Part shown: in pieces, positions 38,586 through 46,958 of the stretch | Numbering within the stretch: position 1 is the stretch's first letter | How the letters are laid out: each line of letters opens with the position of its first letter | Assembly (NCBI GenBank): GCA_028279555.1 | Contig: JANQNO010000006.1 | Span: forward strand, 1 to 55,836 | Source of the DNA: Sphingorhabdus sp. | GTDB lineage: Bacteria > Pseudomonadota > Alphaproteobacteria > Sphingomonadales > Sphingomonadaceae | Reading direction: 5' to 3' | DNA: 55,836 nt | The notes under the pieces: generated by a model | Databases searched by the model: none | Seen by the model: only the letters and a program-made list of their open reading frames with translations | What the model was told of the DNA's origin: nothing | Made by a program: the position numbers and the translations under genes

Positions 38586-38900
38586 TTAGCCGCCGCCCGG
38601 ACGTGAAGTATTTTCTTCGGCAATTTCGCGCGCCATGCTGTTGCCCTTGCGGCTTGTCTCCGCCCATTCACGATTTGTCATGCAAATCCGGCGACGCTTG
38701 GCCAGCGAACCGATCACCTTTTCCGAACGGCAACGCACATAATCCGGATGCGAGCGATCCGTAATTTTCTTCTTCTTTTCTGCCGTTGCCGTTGTTTCGG
38801 CTTTGGCCTCTTTTTCGCCCGCAATGGCGATCCCGCCAAAGCCGGTGATTGCCATGCTGCTGACAATTGCACTTTTGATAAGAGAGGTTTTGATGCTCAT
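38586..38900 (-). CDS. Small secreted protein, paralogue B of a tandem pair
   Basis: The 104-residue product has a signal peptide (MSIKTSLIKS start), then a Lys/Ala linker and KITDRSHPDYVRCRSEKVIG followed by SLAKRRRICMTNREWAETSR. It matches paralogue A in the C-terminal 50 residues, while the signal peptides and tails differ. This looks like an old tandem duplication. The ATG at 38900 is chosen because it opens the signal peptide; the frame is open to 38996 but covers the receptor terminator. Confidence 0.75.
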   Translation of the reverse strand: MSIKTSLIKSAIVSSMAITGFGGIAIAGEKEAKAETTATAEKKKKITDRSHPDYVRCRSEKVIGSLAKRRRICMTNREWAETSRKGNSMAREIAEENTSRPGGG

Positions 38901-38955
38901 GTGACGAATTTTCCCAATCTGATTTGTTTCTACCCCTAATGGCACAGTAAGCCAC

Positions 38956-38987
38956 AAAAGAAAAGGGCGAGCCGTGCGGCCCGCCCC
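38956..38987 (-). terminator. Intrinsic terminator of the TonB-dependent receptor gene
   Basis: On the minus strand GGGCGGGCC pairs with GGCTCGCCC around loop GCAC (38965-38986, one G-T pair), followed by TTTTCTTTT (38964-38956). It lies 27 bp after the receptor stop, a textbook intrinsic terminator. Confidence 0.8.
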
Positions 38988-39013
38988 TTCCATCATTGGT
39001 TTTCCCCGCTTTT

Positions 39014-42007
39014 TTAGAAGCGGAATTTCACCGATGCACCAAAACGGCGGCCCAGTGCGTCGTATGTGGACGGATAAATGTTACCACTGTTGAACGCTGT
39101 CGAGCCGATATTCGAACCAACAACCGCCGGCTGGTTATCGAACAGGTTCTGAACGGTGACCGTCAAGGTCACATTCTCGGTAACGTCCCACTGACCAGTC
39201 AGGTCAAAGTAGCTTTCCGACGGGATCTGCGTGAAATCAACATCGCCGAAGACCGGTGAGTTACCGATAAATGCCGGACCCTGCGCTGCTATATCAAGCG
39301 GCTCCTGCTCTACACCGCTCAGGAAGCGCCAGCGCATCGACAGGCTGAATTGATCATCGAACGTAAAGGTTGTACGCTGAGTGAAAGTGAATTCAGGCTG
39401 GATCGATCCACAGTTGACACTGAAGAAACCGATGCAGTCACGGGCCAGACCGTTAGGATCGTCCTGGTTGGCCTGGAAGGTGTTTTTGTTCACCCACGTG
39501 CCATCGAACGACAAGTTAACTCCAATCGAGTCGGTCAGATCCGTGCCATAGCGAAGGCTGACGTCAACACCGTCGGTGCGGATGCGACCCTGGTTCGACA
39601 GAGCCAGCAGCAGACCCGGGGTGGTTGCGGTGTCACCATCGAGACCACCAGTAGCGGGGTTGCGCACAATCAACTGACATTCAGGATCAGCCGGATCAGG
39701 CGTGCCATCGAAACATCCTCCAAGGATGTCATTGACGGTCGGCGTGGTAATCGCATCGTCAACAGCGATATTCCAGTAATCAACCGACAGCGAGAAGCCC
39801 GGAAGGGCAGCTGGCTGTGCAATGAAACCGATTGTCCAGGTATTTGCGGTTTCAACGCCCAAGGTCGGATTACCACCTGTGGTCACATTAATCTGACCGG
39901 CTGCTGGTGGCAGCACCGTACCTGCGGTGATTGCAGCTGCACCGAGACTTCCAGCAGGAACCTGCGACAAGCAGGTTGCCAGAAGTGCACCTGTAGGCGC
40001 TACAGGACCCTGACAGGGATCAACCTGCAGGTTCGAAAGACCCGTAACATTCGGCAGGAAGAGCTCGCCGATGTTCGGCGCACGCGAAGACCGCTGATAG
40101 TTACCGCGAATCTTGAGGCCCAGCACAGGTTCCCAGCTACCGCCGGCTTTCCAAGTGAATTCGGTACCAGCGGACGAGTAGTCCGAATAGCGGGCACCAA
40201 GCTCGAGAGTCAGGCTCTCGGCGAAAGGCTGTCCTTCGAAGATCGGGATGATGAGCTCGCCGAATGCGTCGTAAACGTCATACTGACCGAATACGTCCGG
40301 AGCGGCGGCACCGCCACCGACAACCGCACCCGGCGTCTGCGACGCTTCGTCCGACTGGCGCTGTGCGGTAAAATCACGATACTCGCCACCGACAGCGAAG
40401 CTGATCGGCGTTTCCGCAATGCCCCAACCGAGATCACCGGCGATGGTTGCGTTTACCGTCGCAAGTGTAGCGGTATTGATGACCTGCTGCGTCAGACCGA
40501 ACACATAATCGATACCGTCCTGGTTAAGCGTGCCAAGCGGGCCAAAGATATTCAGCGGCGCACAGTTTGCTTCGTTCGTGGTGCCAGCACCTGTCGATTG
40601 CGCACAAACCGGACCATTGGCACCCGGGATAGCGATCAAGGAGTTCTGCAGACGCTGGAAGCGGGCAAAACCGGACTGGCGCTGAATACGCTCCGATTCG
40701 CCGTAACCGCCGGAGATGTCCCAGCTGATCGTGTCGGTAATGCCGCCACGCGCACCAACCGTGAAGTTGAAGATGGTGGTGGTGAAGTCCGAGTTACGCG
40801 TGCCAGCCTCGACCGTACGACGGCGAACACTTGTCTGGATTTCGCGATAATCCGGGTTGGGCGTAACGCCGTCAGCAAGGAATTGACCGAAAGGCGTTGT
40901 CCGTGCTGCGTCGCATTCCGGTTGCGCAAATCCTGCACCATCACAGAAGTCCTGCACCACCAGCGGTGCAAGGAACGGGTTGTTAAGGTTCAGGATATAC
41001 TGGTTGAAGAACGAACCGCCCGGCGCAATGATCGTCGAAACGGTCTGCTTCGAGAAAAAGCCCTGGCTGTAAATTTCGAGTGCATCCGAAACTTCATAAC
41101 GCGCCGAACCATACATATTGTAACGTTCGAACGGCGTCTGGAAGATATTGAAAGGGTTAAAGTTGAACGGACGGTCAAAAACGCCATTCAAAATATCCGT
41201 ACCATCAGCATTCAACTGACCGAAGCCGCCAGGAATCGGGCCGACGAAAGTCGCGGGAACCGAGTTCGATGAACCGCCTGCATTTCCCGTGAAAGAGCTG
41301 ACATTGAATTCTGAAAAATCACGGTCGCCCTGGAATACGGCATCCTGCTCCTGATAGCCAACGCTGAAGACCGCGTTACCGCGACCATCGTCAAAATTCG
41401 CACCAATCGTCAGCTCGGCACGGAAAACGTTACCGTCGCCTTGTTCGGTAATCTGGTTGCTGAGCGTGCCCTCAAGACCGGCAAAGTCGCGCTTGGTGAT
41501 AAAGTTAACAACGCCGGAGATGGCGTCTGCACCATAAGTCGTGGTAGCACCACCAGTCAGGATCTCGGTTCTTTCAACAACAGCCAGCGGGATGTTGTTC
41601 AAGTCGGTGATGCCGGCAACAGTTGCCGGAACAACACGGCGACCGTCGAGAAGCACAAGGTTCCTGTTAGCGCCAATACCGCGCAGGTTAACGAAGGAAG
41701 AACCCCCATTACCATTGTTCACAGCAGAACCAATGCTGGGAACTGCCGACGGCAGTTCGCGCAGGAACTGTTCTGCAACATTGGTCTGACGCAACTCAAG
41801 CTCTTCGGAGGTAACGACACCGACCGGGCTCGAAAGTTCAAGATTCGGATTGTTAATGCGCGTGCCAGTAACGACGATAACTTCGTCGTCAGCTGCTTCG
41901 GCAGCGTCTTCGGCATCCTGCGCAACAACCGGCGCAGATACCATTGCAAGGCTAAGCACCAAAGGTGCAGCCGCATATTTCAGATTGCTAATACGTGTGT
42001 TTTTCAC
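39014..42007 (-). CDS. TonB-dependent outer-membrane receptor
   Basis: The 998-residue protein has a signal peptide (VKNTRISNLK start, ending VVAQ), an acidic segment, a TonB-box-like DEVIVVTGTR and a plug domain with SSVGS-type loops. A 22-strand barrel follows and ends in the aromatic KFRF typical of outer-membrane proteins. The start is a GTG at 42007, behind GGGGCTGG. It resembles sphingomonad receptors for oligosaccharides or plant compounds, but no siderophore or sugar genes are adjacent, so the ligand is unknown. A strong terminator follows. Confidence 0.93.
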   Translation of the reverse strand: MKNTRISNLKYAAAPLVLSLAMVSAPVVAQDAEDAAEAADDEVIVVTGTRINNPNLELSSPVGVVTSEELELRQTNVAEQFLRELPSAVPSIGSAVNNGNGGSSFVNLRGIGANRNLVLLDGRRVVPATVAGITDLNNIPLAVVERTEILTGGATTTYGADAISGVVNFITKRDFAGLEGTLSNQITEQGDGNVFRAELTIGANFDDGRGNAVFSVGYQEQDAVFQGDRDFSEFNVSSFTGNAGGSSNSVPATFVGPIPGGFGQLNADGTDILNGVFDRPFNFNPFNIFQTPFERYNMYGSARYEVSDALEIYSQGFFSKQTVSTIIAPGGSFFNQYILNLNNPFLAPLVVQDFCDGAGFAQPECDAARTTPFGQFLADGVTPNPDYREIQTSVRRRTVEAGTRNSDFTTTIFNFTVGARGGITDTISWDISGGYGESERIQRQSGFARFQRLQNSLIAIPGANGPVCAQSTGAGTTNEANCAPLNIFGPLGTLNQDGIDYVFGLTQQVINTATLATVNATIAGDLGWGIAETPISFAVGGEYRDFTAQRQSDEASQTPGAVVGGGAAAPDVFGQYDVYDAFGELIIPIFEGQPFAESLTLELGARYSDYSSAGTEFTWKAGGSWEPVLGLKIRGNYQRSSRAPNIGELFLPNVTGLSNLQVDPCQGPVAPTGALLATCLSQVPAGSLGAAAITAGTVLPPAAGQINVTTGGNPTLGVETANTWTIGFIAQPAALPGFSLSVDYWNIAVDDAITTPTVNDILGGCFDGTPDPADPECQLIVRNPATGGLDGDTATTPGLLLALSNQGRIRTDGVDVSLRYGTDLTDSIGVNLSFDGTWVNKNTFQANQDDPNGLARDCIGFFSVNCGSIQPEFTFTQRTTFTFDDQFSLSMRWRFLSGVEQEPLDIAAQGPAFIGNSPVFGDVDFTQIPSESYFDLTGQWDVTENVTLTVTVQNLFDNQPAVVGSNIGSTAFNSGNIYPSTYDALGRRFGASVKFRF

Positions 42008-42554
42008 GTTTCCAGCCCCTATAAAATTGATGCAGGATATTCCCCGAAACACAGGGCCTCCAACATCTGGTTTCACATCTCTGAGTCTCCCCTGCCCAGC
42101 CAAATCTAGTGATTACGGCCACACATAGTCAGCGCAGATTGGCGGCTTGATGACGCAAAAATGTTGGTCATGCAAGCAAATGGGCCGCTTTTGCAGTAAA
42201 TCTCAAAAGTTGTAACCTTTCTGCAACAGTGGATGCATGAAAGGCAATCTGCGCAAAAGGCACGTTACAGCAAAGCGCCTGAGGGCCTTGCGATGGCAGT
42301 TATTTCGCCACGACCTCCAATATGCCGTTTGTTGCACTCGCCATCTTGTTATCTCAGAATCCTCGAAGCGGTAATGGCACTGCACATCAAGTAAAGCAGC
42401 ATTGGGAATGCTATAACAACCTATCTTGGAAGCCAAAGACCAATCCACATAAAGCATGTAAATATGTCCCAGACATTCAAAAGCATTCATGACAAGGCAA
42501 TCCGGATTGACTATTGCCATCCGCTAACGGCGACTTTCTAGGACAAACAGGAAT
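42008..42554. other. 547-bp non-coding region upstream of the receptor gene
   Basis: The region lies between the divergent receptor and cyclophilin genes and is A/T-richer than its surroundings. Open frames here (for example a minus-strand frame at 42203-42520) have poor codon usage and no homology signature, so I regard the region as regulatory or untranslated. It contains the nested palindrome described separately at 42191-42226. Confidence 0.5.
42191..42226. promoter_or_regulatory. Nested palindrome upstream of the TonB-dependent receptor
   Basis: AAAAGTT-GT-AACCTTT (42205-42220) is a near-perfect dyad with one mismatched pair, set inside a wider pair TTGCAG (42191-42196) and CTGCAA (42221-42226). 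It lies about 190 bp before the receptor start and could be an operator. Support is only the symmetry. Confidence 0.3.
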
Positions 42555-43208
42555 ATGCATTTCATTCAGTCTATTGGACCAGCTCTTGCTGCGCTAGCTA
42601 TGCTCATGCTCGCCAGCCCGGCAGCATCGCAGGAAGCACCCGCTGCGGCCAATCCGGCGATGGATCAGGAGAATATCCTGCATCTTGATCTGTCTACCGG
42701 CGGTCGCGTGTCGATCATGCTCCTTCCCAAAGTCGCGCCCAACCATGTCGAGCGCATCAAGACGTTGGCGCGAAGGGGTTTTTACGACGGGGTTATTTTC
42801 CACCGCGTGATTGACGGCTTTATGGCGCAGACCGGAGACCCTACAGGCACCGGGGAGGGTGGTTCCGACCTGCCCGATCTAAAGGCGGAGTTTTCAAAAC
42901 TGCCGCATCTGCGCGGTACCGTTTCGATGGCGCGCACTGCAAACAGTGAGGATTCGGCCAACAGCCAGTTTTTCATCGTCTTCCAGCCACGATTTCAGCT
43001 TGATGGCGACTATTCGGTCGTCGGCCGTGTGATTTCCGGGATGCAGTTTGTTTCCGCGATCGCCCGCGGCGAACCACCCGCAAAGCCGGATCGCATTTTG
43101 CAGGCCAGCATCGCGGCCGATGGCAAGCCGGAGCCAAATTACAATGCTGAAGCAGCAGCAGCGCAACCTGCACCCACTCCCCAAACTTCTGTATCCACAC
43201 AGCAATAA
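42555..43208 (+). CDS. Periplasmic cyclophilin-type peptidyl-prolyl isomerase
   Basis: This enzyme catalyses cis/trans isomerisation of proline bonds during folding of exported proteins. A signal peptide (residues 1-26, ending AASQ) precedes the cyclophilin domain, with FHRVIDGFMAQTGDPTGTG (catalytic arginine in FHRV) near residues 81-100, then RGTVSMARTANSEDSANSQF and FIVFQP. A Gln/Pro/Ala-rich tail of about 25 residues ends the protein. It is followed by queA in the same direction, 42 bp away. Confidence 0.93.
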   Translation: MHFIQSIGPALAALAMLMLASPAASQEAPAAANPAMDQENILHLDLSTGGRVSIMLLPKVAPNHVERIKTLARRGFYDGVIFHRVIDGFMAQTGDPTGTGEGGSDLPDLKAEFSKLPHLRGTVSMARTANSEDSANSQFFIVFQPRFQLDGDYSVVGRVISGMQFVSAIARGEPPAKPDRILQASIAADGKPEPNYNAEAAAAQPAPTPQTSVSTQQ

Positions 43209-43250
43209 GCGCTTGGCGAGCGCCGCGCGATTCGGCTAGGCGCGCTGGCC

Positions 43251-44279
43251 ATGCGTGTTGACCTTTTCGATTTCGAGCTCCCGCCTGAGCGGATAGCGCT
43301 GCGCCCCGCTCAGCCCAAGGATTCCGCGCGCCTGCTGTGTGTTTCCGGCAAGAGGCATCTGGATGACCGTCAGGTGAGCGAGCTCCCCGATATCCTGAAC
43401 AAGGGCGATTGCCTGGTCTTCAACGATACGCGCGTTATTCCGGCACAGCTCGAGGGCAAGCGCGGCGATGCCAAAATCGGTGCGACCCTGCACAAGCGGC
43501 TGGATCTCCGGCGCTGGCAGGCTTTTGTCCGGAACGCCAAGCGGCTGAAAAGCGGAGATCGGATCGATTTTGGTGCTGATGTAACCGCCATTGCTGAATC
43601 GCGCCATGACGATGGCAGTTTCACCTTGGCATTCGAAGACGAACAACCTGTCGAGACTTTGCTGGAGCGCGCAGGAAGAATGCCGCTACCGCCCTATATT
43701 GCTGGCAAGCGCGCGGTCGATGAGCGGGACCGGGCGGACTATCAGACCATTTTTGCTGACAAAGACGGTGCGGTCGCCGCTCCCACCGCCTCGCTGCATT
43801 TCACCAGCCAGTTGCTGGCCGCGATCGACAGGGCCGGGATCGCCCGCGAAACGCTCACCCTTCATGTTGGCGCGGGAACCTTCCTGCCCGTCAAGGCAGA
43901 CGATACCGACGACCATGTCATGCATAGCGAATGGGGCCGGATCGAAGCAGAGACCGCACAGCGGCTGAATGCTGTCCGAAAGAACGGCGGCCGCCTGATC
44001 GCTGCGGGCACCACCGTGCTGCGGCTGCTGGAAAGCGCAACCGATGAAGATGGCATCATCCGGTCATTCGCAGGCGACACCGACATTTTCATTACCCCGG
44101 GTTACGAATTCCGCGCCATTGACGGATTGATGACCAATTTTCATTTGCCCAGATCGACGCTTTTTATGCTGGTTTGCGCACTTATGGGCCGGGAGACCAT
44201 GCAGGCCGCCTACGCACATGCCATCAACAATGAATACAGATTTTACAGCTACGGCGATTCAAGCCTGCTATTGCCCTGA
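43251..44279 (+). CDS. queA: tRNA preQ1(34) S-adenosylmethionine ribosyltransferase-isomerase
   Basis: QueA moves the ribosyl part of SAM to preQ1 in tRNA to make epoxyqueuosine. The N-terminus [20 protein letters not shown], the segment [14 protein letters not shown] near 52-65, and the C-terminal [11 protein letters not shown] and [14 protein letters not shown] are all family signatures. The 342-residue length is normal. It is followed by a DUF481 gene 25 bp downstream. No tgt gene is in the window. Confidence 0.95.
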   Translation: MRVDLFDFELPPERIALRPAQPKDSARLLCVSGKRHLDDRQVSELPDILNKGDCLVFNDTRVIPAQLEGKRGDAKIGATLHKRLDLRRWQAFVRNAKRLKSGDRIDFGADVTAIAESRHDDGSFTLAFEDEQPVETLLERAGRMPLPPYIAGKRAVDERDRADYQTIFADKDGAVAAPTASLHFTSQLLAAIDRAGIARETLTLHVGAGTFLPVKADDTDDHVMHSEWGRIEAETAQRLNAVRKNGGRLIAAGTTVLRLLESATDEDGIIRSFAGDTDIFITPGYEFRAIDGLMTNFHLPRSTLFMLVCALMGRETMQAAYAHAINNEYRFYSYGDSSLLLP

Positions 44280-44304
44280 AAATATTTCAGGGGACCAAAA
44301 AAAC

Positions 44305-45228
44305 ATGAACCGCAAAACTCTTGCTGCCTTCCTGGCAGCCTCTTGTCTTTCCGTGCCTACCGCAGTGCTCGCCAAATTACCCGATCCGGTGCGCGCAATG
44401 ATCGATGCCGCCATGGAAAGCGGCGATGCAGGCAAGGTCGATACGGTTGTCGAGCTTGCCAAACAGACCAATCCAGATGATGCGGCAGAGATCGACGCGC
44501 TGCATAATGGTTTCAAGGCGCGGCTGGCCGAAAAGCAGGCGGCCGAAGCGGCGGCGAAGGAGGCCGATATCCGCTCCGCCGGCCTGTTCGAGAACTGGTC
44601 CGGCCAGGGTGAAATCGGCGCGTTTCGGTCGACCGGCAACAGCAGCAATACCGGCCTTTCGCTAGGCCTTTCGCTGACGCGCACGGGTATCGACTGGCGG
44701 CACAACCTGACCGCGCAGGCCGATTTTCAACGCTCGAATGGCGTCACGACCCGCGAGCAGTTTCTGGCCTCTTACGAGCCCAACTACAATATCAGCAAAC
44801 GACTCTATTTCTACGGCTTTGGCCAGTATGAGCGCGACCGCTTTCAGGGCTTTTCCTCACGCCTCACCGCATCGGGCGGCATTGGCTACCGCGTCATCAT
44901 GGAGGACGATATGCAGCTCAATGTGAAAGCTGGTCCGGCCTGGCGCAAAACCAGCTTCATCGGCGGCGGCAGCGATTCGAGCCTTGCGGGCCTGGCCGCG
45001 CTCGATTTCGACTGGCAGATTTCGGAGCGGATCAAATTCACACAGGATGCTGCCGCCTATATCCAGTCCGGCAATAGCAGCCTGTCATCGACCACCGGAC
45101 TCGAGGCCGGCCTCGGCGGCGGGCTGAGCGCACGCGTTTCCTATTCGGTGGAGCATGATACCGACCCGCCAGCCGGCGCGGTCAAGACCGATACGCTGAC
45201 CCGTTTTACGCTGATCTACGGCTTTTGA
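44305..45228 (+). CDS. DUF481 outer-membrane protein
   Basis: The 307-residue product has a signal peptide (MNRKTLAAFL start, ending VLA), a helical Ala/Glu-rich segment (about 55-90), and a C-terminal beta-barrel region with GQGEIGAFRSTGNSSNTGLS, matching the DUF481 (YdiY-like) family of salt- or stress-linked barrels. It ends in the aromatic-rich YGF expected for outer-membrane insertion. AGGGGA precedes the ATG, which is preferred over an upstream in-frame ATG inside queA. Confidence 0.85.
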   Translation: MNRKTLAAFLAASCLSVPTAVLAKLPDPVRAMIDAAMESGDAGKVDTVVELAKQTNPDDAAEIDALHNGFKARLAEKQAAEAAAKEADIRSAGLFENWSGQGEIGAFRSTGNSSNTGLSLGLSLTRTGIDWRHNLTAQADFQRSNGVTTREQFLASYEPNYNISKRLYFYGFGQYERDRFQGFSSRLTASGGIGYRVIMEDDMQLNVKAGPAWRKTSFIGGGSDSSLAGLAALDFDWQISERIKFTQDAAAYIQSGNSSLSSTTGLEAGLGGGLSARVSYSVEHDTDPPAGAVKTDTLTRFTLIYGF

Positions 45229-45321
45229 GCCGGCGACCACCCGAAAAACTGCCAGCCAATGGCTTGCTTTCCGGGCATGCTGCGATATTCTTGCCGCTCC
45301 AAGCCAGCAAAGGAGAGCAGG

Positions 45322-45855
45322 ATGAAGATGCGGAAAATTGCTTGTTTAACCCCGGCGGTTGCCGGACTGATGCTGCTCACCGCTTGCGGCCAGGGCGGCG
45401 GCGATGCGGGTGACGAGGCGTCCGGCGCATCAGGCGAAAATGCGACTGCGGCACTGCCCAACGGCATGACAGTGCAGGAACAGATCGAAGCGCGCCAGAA
45501 AAAGCTGGAAAATATCGGCGGCGCTTTCAAGACCATCAGCGACCAGTTGAAATCTGACAGCCCCGATGTGGCAGCAATCCAGACAGCCGCCGCGACGGTG
45601 CCAGCCGAAGCAACGGGTATGGCCGACTGGTTCCCCGAAGGCACCGGCCCGGATTCGGGCGTCGAGACCGAAGCACTGGCAATCATCTGGCAGGAAAAAG
45701 AAGATTTCCTCTCCAAAATATCGGATATGCAGAATGCCGCAGCCACGCTCAACACCACTGCACAGGGCGGCGATGTCGCGGCCATTGGCGAAGCGTTCAA
45801 GGCTACCGGCGGCACCTGCAAGGCTTGTCACGACAAATTCCGCCTGGATGACTAG
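45322..45855 (+). CDS. Cytochrome c' family lipoprotein
   Basis: The 177-residue product carries the C-terminal haem motif CKACH at residues 166-170, as in cytochromes c', with a four-helix-bundle pattern (RQKKLENIGGAFKTISDQL near 55-75). Unusually it has a lipoprotein signal, LMLLTACG with Cys22, so it should be lipid-anchored rather than freely periplasmic. Cytochromes c' bind NO or other gases. The next gene is a cytochrome b561-like protein, suggesting an electron-transfer pair. The ATG at 45322 begins the signal. Confidence 0.86.
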   Translation: MKMRKIACLTPAVAGLMLLTACGQGGGDAGDEASGASGENATAALPNGMTVQEQIEARQKKLENIGGAFKTISDQLKSDSPDVAAIQTAAATVPAEATGMADWFPEGTGPDSGVETEALAIIWQEKEDFLSKISDMQNAAATLNTTAQGGDVAAIGEAFKATGGTCKACHDKFRLDD

Positions 45856-45891
45856 GGTCAGGATCTATTGAACACATGACCGTGGTGCCGG

Positions 45892-46563
45892 ATGACCGCC
45901 GATAAGCGGCAGCTGGTCTGGGACTGGCCCGTCCGGCTGGTCCACTGGTCGATGGCCATTCTTGTCCTGCTTCTGTGGTGGACCGCCGAAGAGGGAATCA
46001 TGGACTGGCACAAGCGGCTTGGGCTGACGATGCTCGGGCTGCTTGTCTTCCGGCTGGTATGGGGAATCGCCGGGTCATGGACCGCGCGCTTCGCACCGAT
46101 GATCAAGGGTCTTGCAAAGCTGCCGGCTTATTTCGCCGCGCTGCTGAAAGGTGGGCACAAGCCGAGCTTCGGTCACAATCCGATGGGCGTGCTCAGCGTT
46201 TTCGCGCTGCTGACGCTGCTCGGTCTCCAGGTCGGAAGCGGCCTGTTCGCGGTCGATGTCGACGGTCTGGAATCGGGTCCGCTCTCGACTTTTGTTTCCT
46301 TCGGCACGGGCCGCGATTTCGCCGACTATCACGAATTTAATTTCGATATTCTGGCCGTTTTCATCGGCCTGCACATTCTCGCCATCCTGAGCTATCAGTT
46401 TCTGATCAAGGACAGGCTGATCGGCCCGATGATAACAGGCAAACGCCCCGCCCAGGATTTTGGGGAAACACCCTTGCCTACCATGGCCGTGCGGCCAGCG
46501 GCTCTATTTGCCGCGCTCCTGATCGCCATCGGCGGCGTCTATCTTGTTGCCAATGCGGGGTAG
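45892..46563 (+). CDS. Di-haem cytochrome b561-type membrane protein
   Basis: The 223-residue protein has four main transmembrane helices with histidines typical of bacterial b561: VHWSMAILVLLLWW at residues 15-28, MDWHKRLGLTMLGLLVFR near 38-55, FADYHEFNFDILAVFIGLHILAIL near 142-165. It would pass electrons between quinone and a periplasmic partner such as the cytochrome c' upstream, 36 bp away in the same direction. A final extra helix (AALFAALLIAIGGVYLV) closes the protein. Confidence 0.9.
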   Translation: MTADKRQLVWDWPVRLVHWSMAILVLLLWWTAEEGIMDWHKRLGLTMLGLLVFRLVWGIAGSWTARFAPMIKGLAKLPAYFAALLKGGHKPSFGHNPMGVLSVFALLTLLGLQVGSGLFAVDVDGLESGPLSTFVSFGTGRDFADYHEFNFDILAVFIGLHILAILSYQFLIKDRLIGPMITGKRPAQDFGETPLPTMAVRPAALFAALLIAIGGVYLVANAG

Positions 46564-46958
46564 CGACCGATGCGCCGACGATCCGCGTCACGCCGATCTT
46601 CGGATTTTGATGGGCGAAAGCCAAAGCCGAGGCATCGCAGGAATGCATGTAGGAAATAATATTCCAAAGGTTAGGAAAGTGAGGGTCAGACAAGACCGCA
46701 AACTGCGCCGCGCGCCTGATACAGGCGAAATGAGATTATGAAGCGGCCCGCAAGGCGGAGGCCCGCGAATGTCAAAGAGCTTGCGGGCGGCATAACATTG
46801 GTGGAGGGCTGTAGGACATGATTATTTCGTCACTCCCGCGCAGGCGGGAGTCCAGCCCAATCTGACGCTGTCACTGGATTCCCGCTTTCGCGGGAATGAC
46901 GTTGAAAACAATAGCGTTGGAGACAACGAAGCAAAGCAGGTAACGCTCGCCCAAACTC
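46564..46958. other. 395-bp non-coding region with repeats
   Basis: Between the convergent b561 and pyk genes lie a 9-bp inverted repeat (GCCCGCAAG at 46746-46754, CTTGCGGGC at 46780-46788) and the palindromic element at 46828-46901. A short plus-strand frame (46544-46741) shows no recognisable product. I see no gene. Confidence 0.6.
46828..46901. repeat. Palindromic element, same family as the one in ileS
   Basis: Two 29-bp arms (46828-46856 and 46873-46901) are inverted copies around a 16-nt spacer. The right arm reads GATTCCCGC, then TTTCGCGGGAATGACG, which nearly matches the right arm of the ileS copy at 10455-10483. It lies in non-coding DNA downstream of pyk. Confidence 0.9.

Noticed and set aside
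39350-41272. Long plus-strand open frame (640 codons) antisense to the TonB-dependent receptor
   Set aside because: The receptor on the minus strand has a signal peptide, TonB box, plug and aromatic C-terminus. The antisense product is low-complexity and Arg/Thr-rich with no fold signature, as expected for a shadow frame.
42203-42520. Possible minus-strand gene in the region upstream of the receptor
   Set aside because: Codon usage is unlike the genome, residues include many Cys/Trp/His in no pattern, and no ribosome-binding site is evident.
46544-46741. Short plus-strand frame after the b561 gene
   Set aside because: No family signature, overlaps the b561 end out of frame, poor codon pattern.
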